Source: Methanosarcina sp. DH2 (GTDB lineage: Archaea > Halobacteriota > Methanosarcinia > Methanosarcinales > Methanosarcinaceae). From it: a stretch of 64,000 nucleotides of DNA. The position numbers were made by a program, and so were the translations under genes. The notes under the pieces are model-generated. The model made no database searches. It saw only the letters and a program-made list of their open reading frames with translations, and was not told the origin of the DNA. The stretch lies in NCBI RefSeq assembly GCF_020804225.1, contig NZ_WJBI01000008.1:45485-109484 (forward strand). Direction: 5' to 3'. The stretch's first letter is position 1, and the number at the start of each line of letters is the position of its first letter. This document shows positions 62,706 to 64,000 of the stretch, one piece after another.

Positions 62706-62786
62706 ATGCAGCAGAACAATGTGATAATTGGTACATACGGTTTATTATTTACTTTAGTTTTGATTATCGCCTTTTTGTTGTTATAA
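62706..62786 (+). CDS. Very small membrane protein (26 aa), paralogue of the one at 61718
   Basis: ATG 62706 to TAA 62784-62786 encodes MQQNNVIIGTYGLLF followed by further Leu/Ile/Val residues, a single membrane helix. AAGGT five bases before the ATG is a good ribosome site. The upstream blocks 'gtaaatagaaagctttttat' (about 62590) and 'tatcggagatattt' (about 62667) copy those of the 38-residue paralogue. The frame is short enough to be missed by standard gene finders. Confidence 0.6.
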   Translation: MQQNNVIIGTYGLLFTLVLIIAFLLL

Positions 62787-63138
62787 AACTAATACTCCTC
62801 ATGCTGTTTTCGCAACGATTTCCGGCTGCCCTGAAATCGACAAAGAGATACGAGCTGGCCTGATATTTTTTGGGGCCTAATTCTGAAAATACGTATTAAT
62901 TTTCCTGCGATCGAGTTCTTAAAAAGATTCTGCTGAAGAAGTGGTCGAAAAGAAGGAGCTTTTAGAATTGGATCGGCTTCTTTTATCAATTGAATATGCC
63001 AAGAAGCGTAGCTTATGGAAAATTTAGATTGGATTATAAAATCGGAAAAGCTCTTTAGCTTGATAATCAGCAAAAAAGGTCTTCAGGGTAAAATATCATA
63101 CCCTGGATCTAGATTCTAAGTTGCTAATAATTATCGTG
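62787..63138. other. Intergenic stretch without a convincing gene
   Basis: A 94-codon minus-strand frame (63073-62789) is open but has no ribosome site, no recognisable domain and unusual composition (many Ile, Arg, Ser). I treat the stretch as non-coding. Confidence 0.35.
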
Positions 63139-63880
63139 TTACTCAAGTAATACCGACGAGTCGTCGAAGTTAACATACATTCCGCCAGTGGACAAGCTAC
63201 TGACAAGCTCTACGGCAGTAATAGGTTTTCCGGCGCTTTCAGTTCCATGGTTCGGGTTGAAGATGTCCCCAACTGTGGGAATAGAGCCTGTAGCTGCAGG
63301 CTCTCCAATAAAGCCCGTCAGGACGAAACCGTCAACCTGTTTATGAGTACGTGCATCAAACTGTACGTCACTGTTAACAGCTGTATTTCTTTCGTGGACC
63401 ACTGAGTGAGTGATTATTTTTGGCTCTTTTCCACCGGTAGTAATGTTCCACTCAACTGTCACATTGTAGACTTCTACTACATTATAAGTAAATATGGTAT
63501 GATTTTTCTACCCCACACGATTATATTGCCGTAAATAGAAGGAACGCTGCTGCTGTCTACATCTTTAGTATGTAAGACATGACCCTTGTTTTGAGATCAT
63601 ACACAGTAAGCCTTGGCACTCCAGTGCTCTCGTCATGCCATACTAGCTTATTGCCAGAGATAGCCGGATGAGACGCTGCAGAAGATCTAATTATAGTGTC
63701 TGTTTTAGTGGTCAGGTTGTATACATGAATAACACCATCATCTGTCCACGCTACTTTACTAATATCGATAGCAGGCTCAGAGCCACTGACAATTTTTGTA
63801 TATTACACGGCTGAAGCCACTGTCGATACAAAAATCGAAATCATAAAAACTGACAATATCGAAAGTAATCTACCTTTCAT
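63139..63880 (-). pseudogene. Decayed secreted TolB-like beta-propeller protein
   Basis: From ATG 63880 the frame gives a signal peptide (MKGRLLSILSVFMISIFVST...ASAV), then TAA (63805-63803). The same frame then continues KIVSGSEPAIDISKVAWTDD, AASHPAISGNKLVWHDES and LTVYDLKTR, the alternating 'xPAISGxKxVWxD / xxVYxLxT' pattern of methanogen surface beta-propellers. Frameshifts near 63575 and 63500 lead into NVTVEWNITTGG and then a frame open to 63139 (YVNFDDSSVLLE). It has at least three lesions. The 63881-64000 stretch upstream is A+T-rich and contains no gene. Confidence 0.75.
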
Positions 63881-64000
63881 TTTCTTCCCCACTATCTGTC
63901 GATATAAAGCCTTTCTAACTTTATATGCCGACATAAACTCATATAATTTTAATTTATTTATAATAATTTAATTTACTTGTTGATTTATTTTTTAGTTATT

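Noticed and set aside
62789-63073. 94-codon minus-strand frame
   Set aside because: No ribosome site, no recognised motif, atypical composition; reported only as intergenic.

Overview
The window is archaeal and very probably from a Methanosarcina chromosome. The support is: an archaeal-type threonyl-tRNA synthetase with the archaeal editing domain, a RIO2 kinase, a DUF460 protein, a beta-CASP (aCPSF2-like) nuclease, a geranylgeranyl-reductase-family flavoprotein, an aldehyde:ferredoxin oxidoreductase with its own polyferredoxin, multi-PAS kinases of the methanogen HisKA_2 type, and large secreted beta-helix/PKD proteins carrying PGF-CTERM anchors. The DNA is A+T-rich, genes are well separated, and intergenic spaces are long and full of repeats. 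I saw no rRNA, tRNA or CRISPR array.

Layout. 0-5 kb: RIO2 kinase, a PKD fragment and a decayed multi-PAS histidine kinase. 5-10 kb: DUF460 protein, a 4-oxalocrotonate tautomerase gene with one in-frame amber codon, a decayed DUF2148 gene, and the aCPSF2-like nuclease. 10-17 kb: copy 1 of a dispersed intergenic element, then two beta-helix surface proteins. 17-25 kb: a translationally coupled hydantoinase/oxoprolinase and histone-deacetylase pair, a PAS/GAF HisKA_2 kinase and a small acidic protein. 25-32 kb: an HExxxH metallopeptidase (DUF1704) behind a 16-nt repeat array, element copy 2, the GGR-family reductase, a composite PAPS-reductase-like protein with ferredoxin domains, a decayed SRAP gene and a MITE-like element. 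32-43 kb: VOC protein, a second HisKA_2 kinase with a G+C-rich PAS domain, AI-2E-family transporter, thrS, and a stand-alone SF2 helicase. 43-53 kb: element copy 3, a 185-residue orphan with an HELEH motif, ferredoxin-nitroreductase, a DJ-1/PfpI gene broken by one stop, DUF2971, Nudix, secreted proteins, a methyltransferase, a duplicated small-gene locus and a TetR remnant. 53-64 kb: a 1,327-residue beta-helix surface protein, a dicarboxylate/amino-acid symporter, the AOR-ferredoxin operon, a pair of duplicated 26-38-residue membrane proteins, and a decayed secreted beta-propeller gene.

Themes. (1) Pseudogenes are frequent; eight to ten loci show stops or frameshifts, and some are broken by a single base. 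(2) Three reading frames place a Shine-Dalgarno-like sequence 6-7 nt before an ATA codon where an ATG would be expected. (3) At least two families of dispersed non-coding repeats and one MITE-like family occupy the intergenic space, several with private minisatellite expansions. (4) Two tiny paralogous membrane proteins with a duplicated leader were found by eye. I did not find a clearly new multi-gene system. The best candidates for undescribed biology are the small membrane-protein pair, the roughly 600-nt dispersed element, and the ATA starts.
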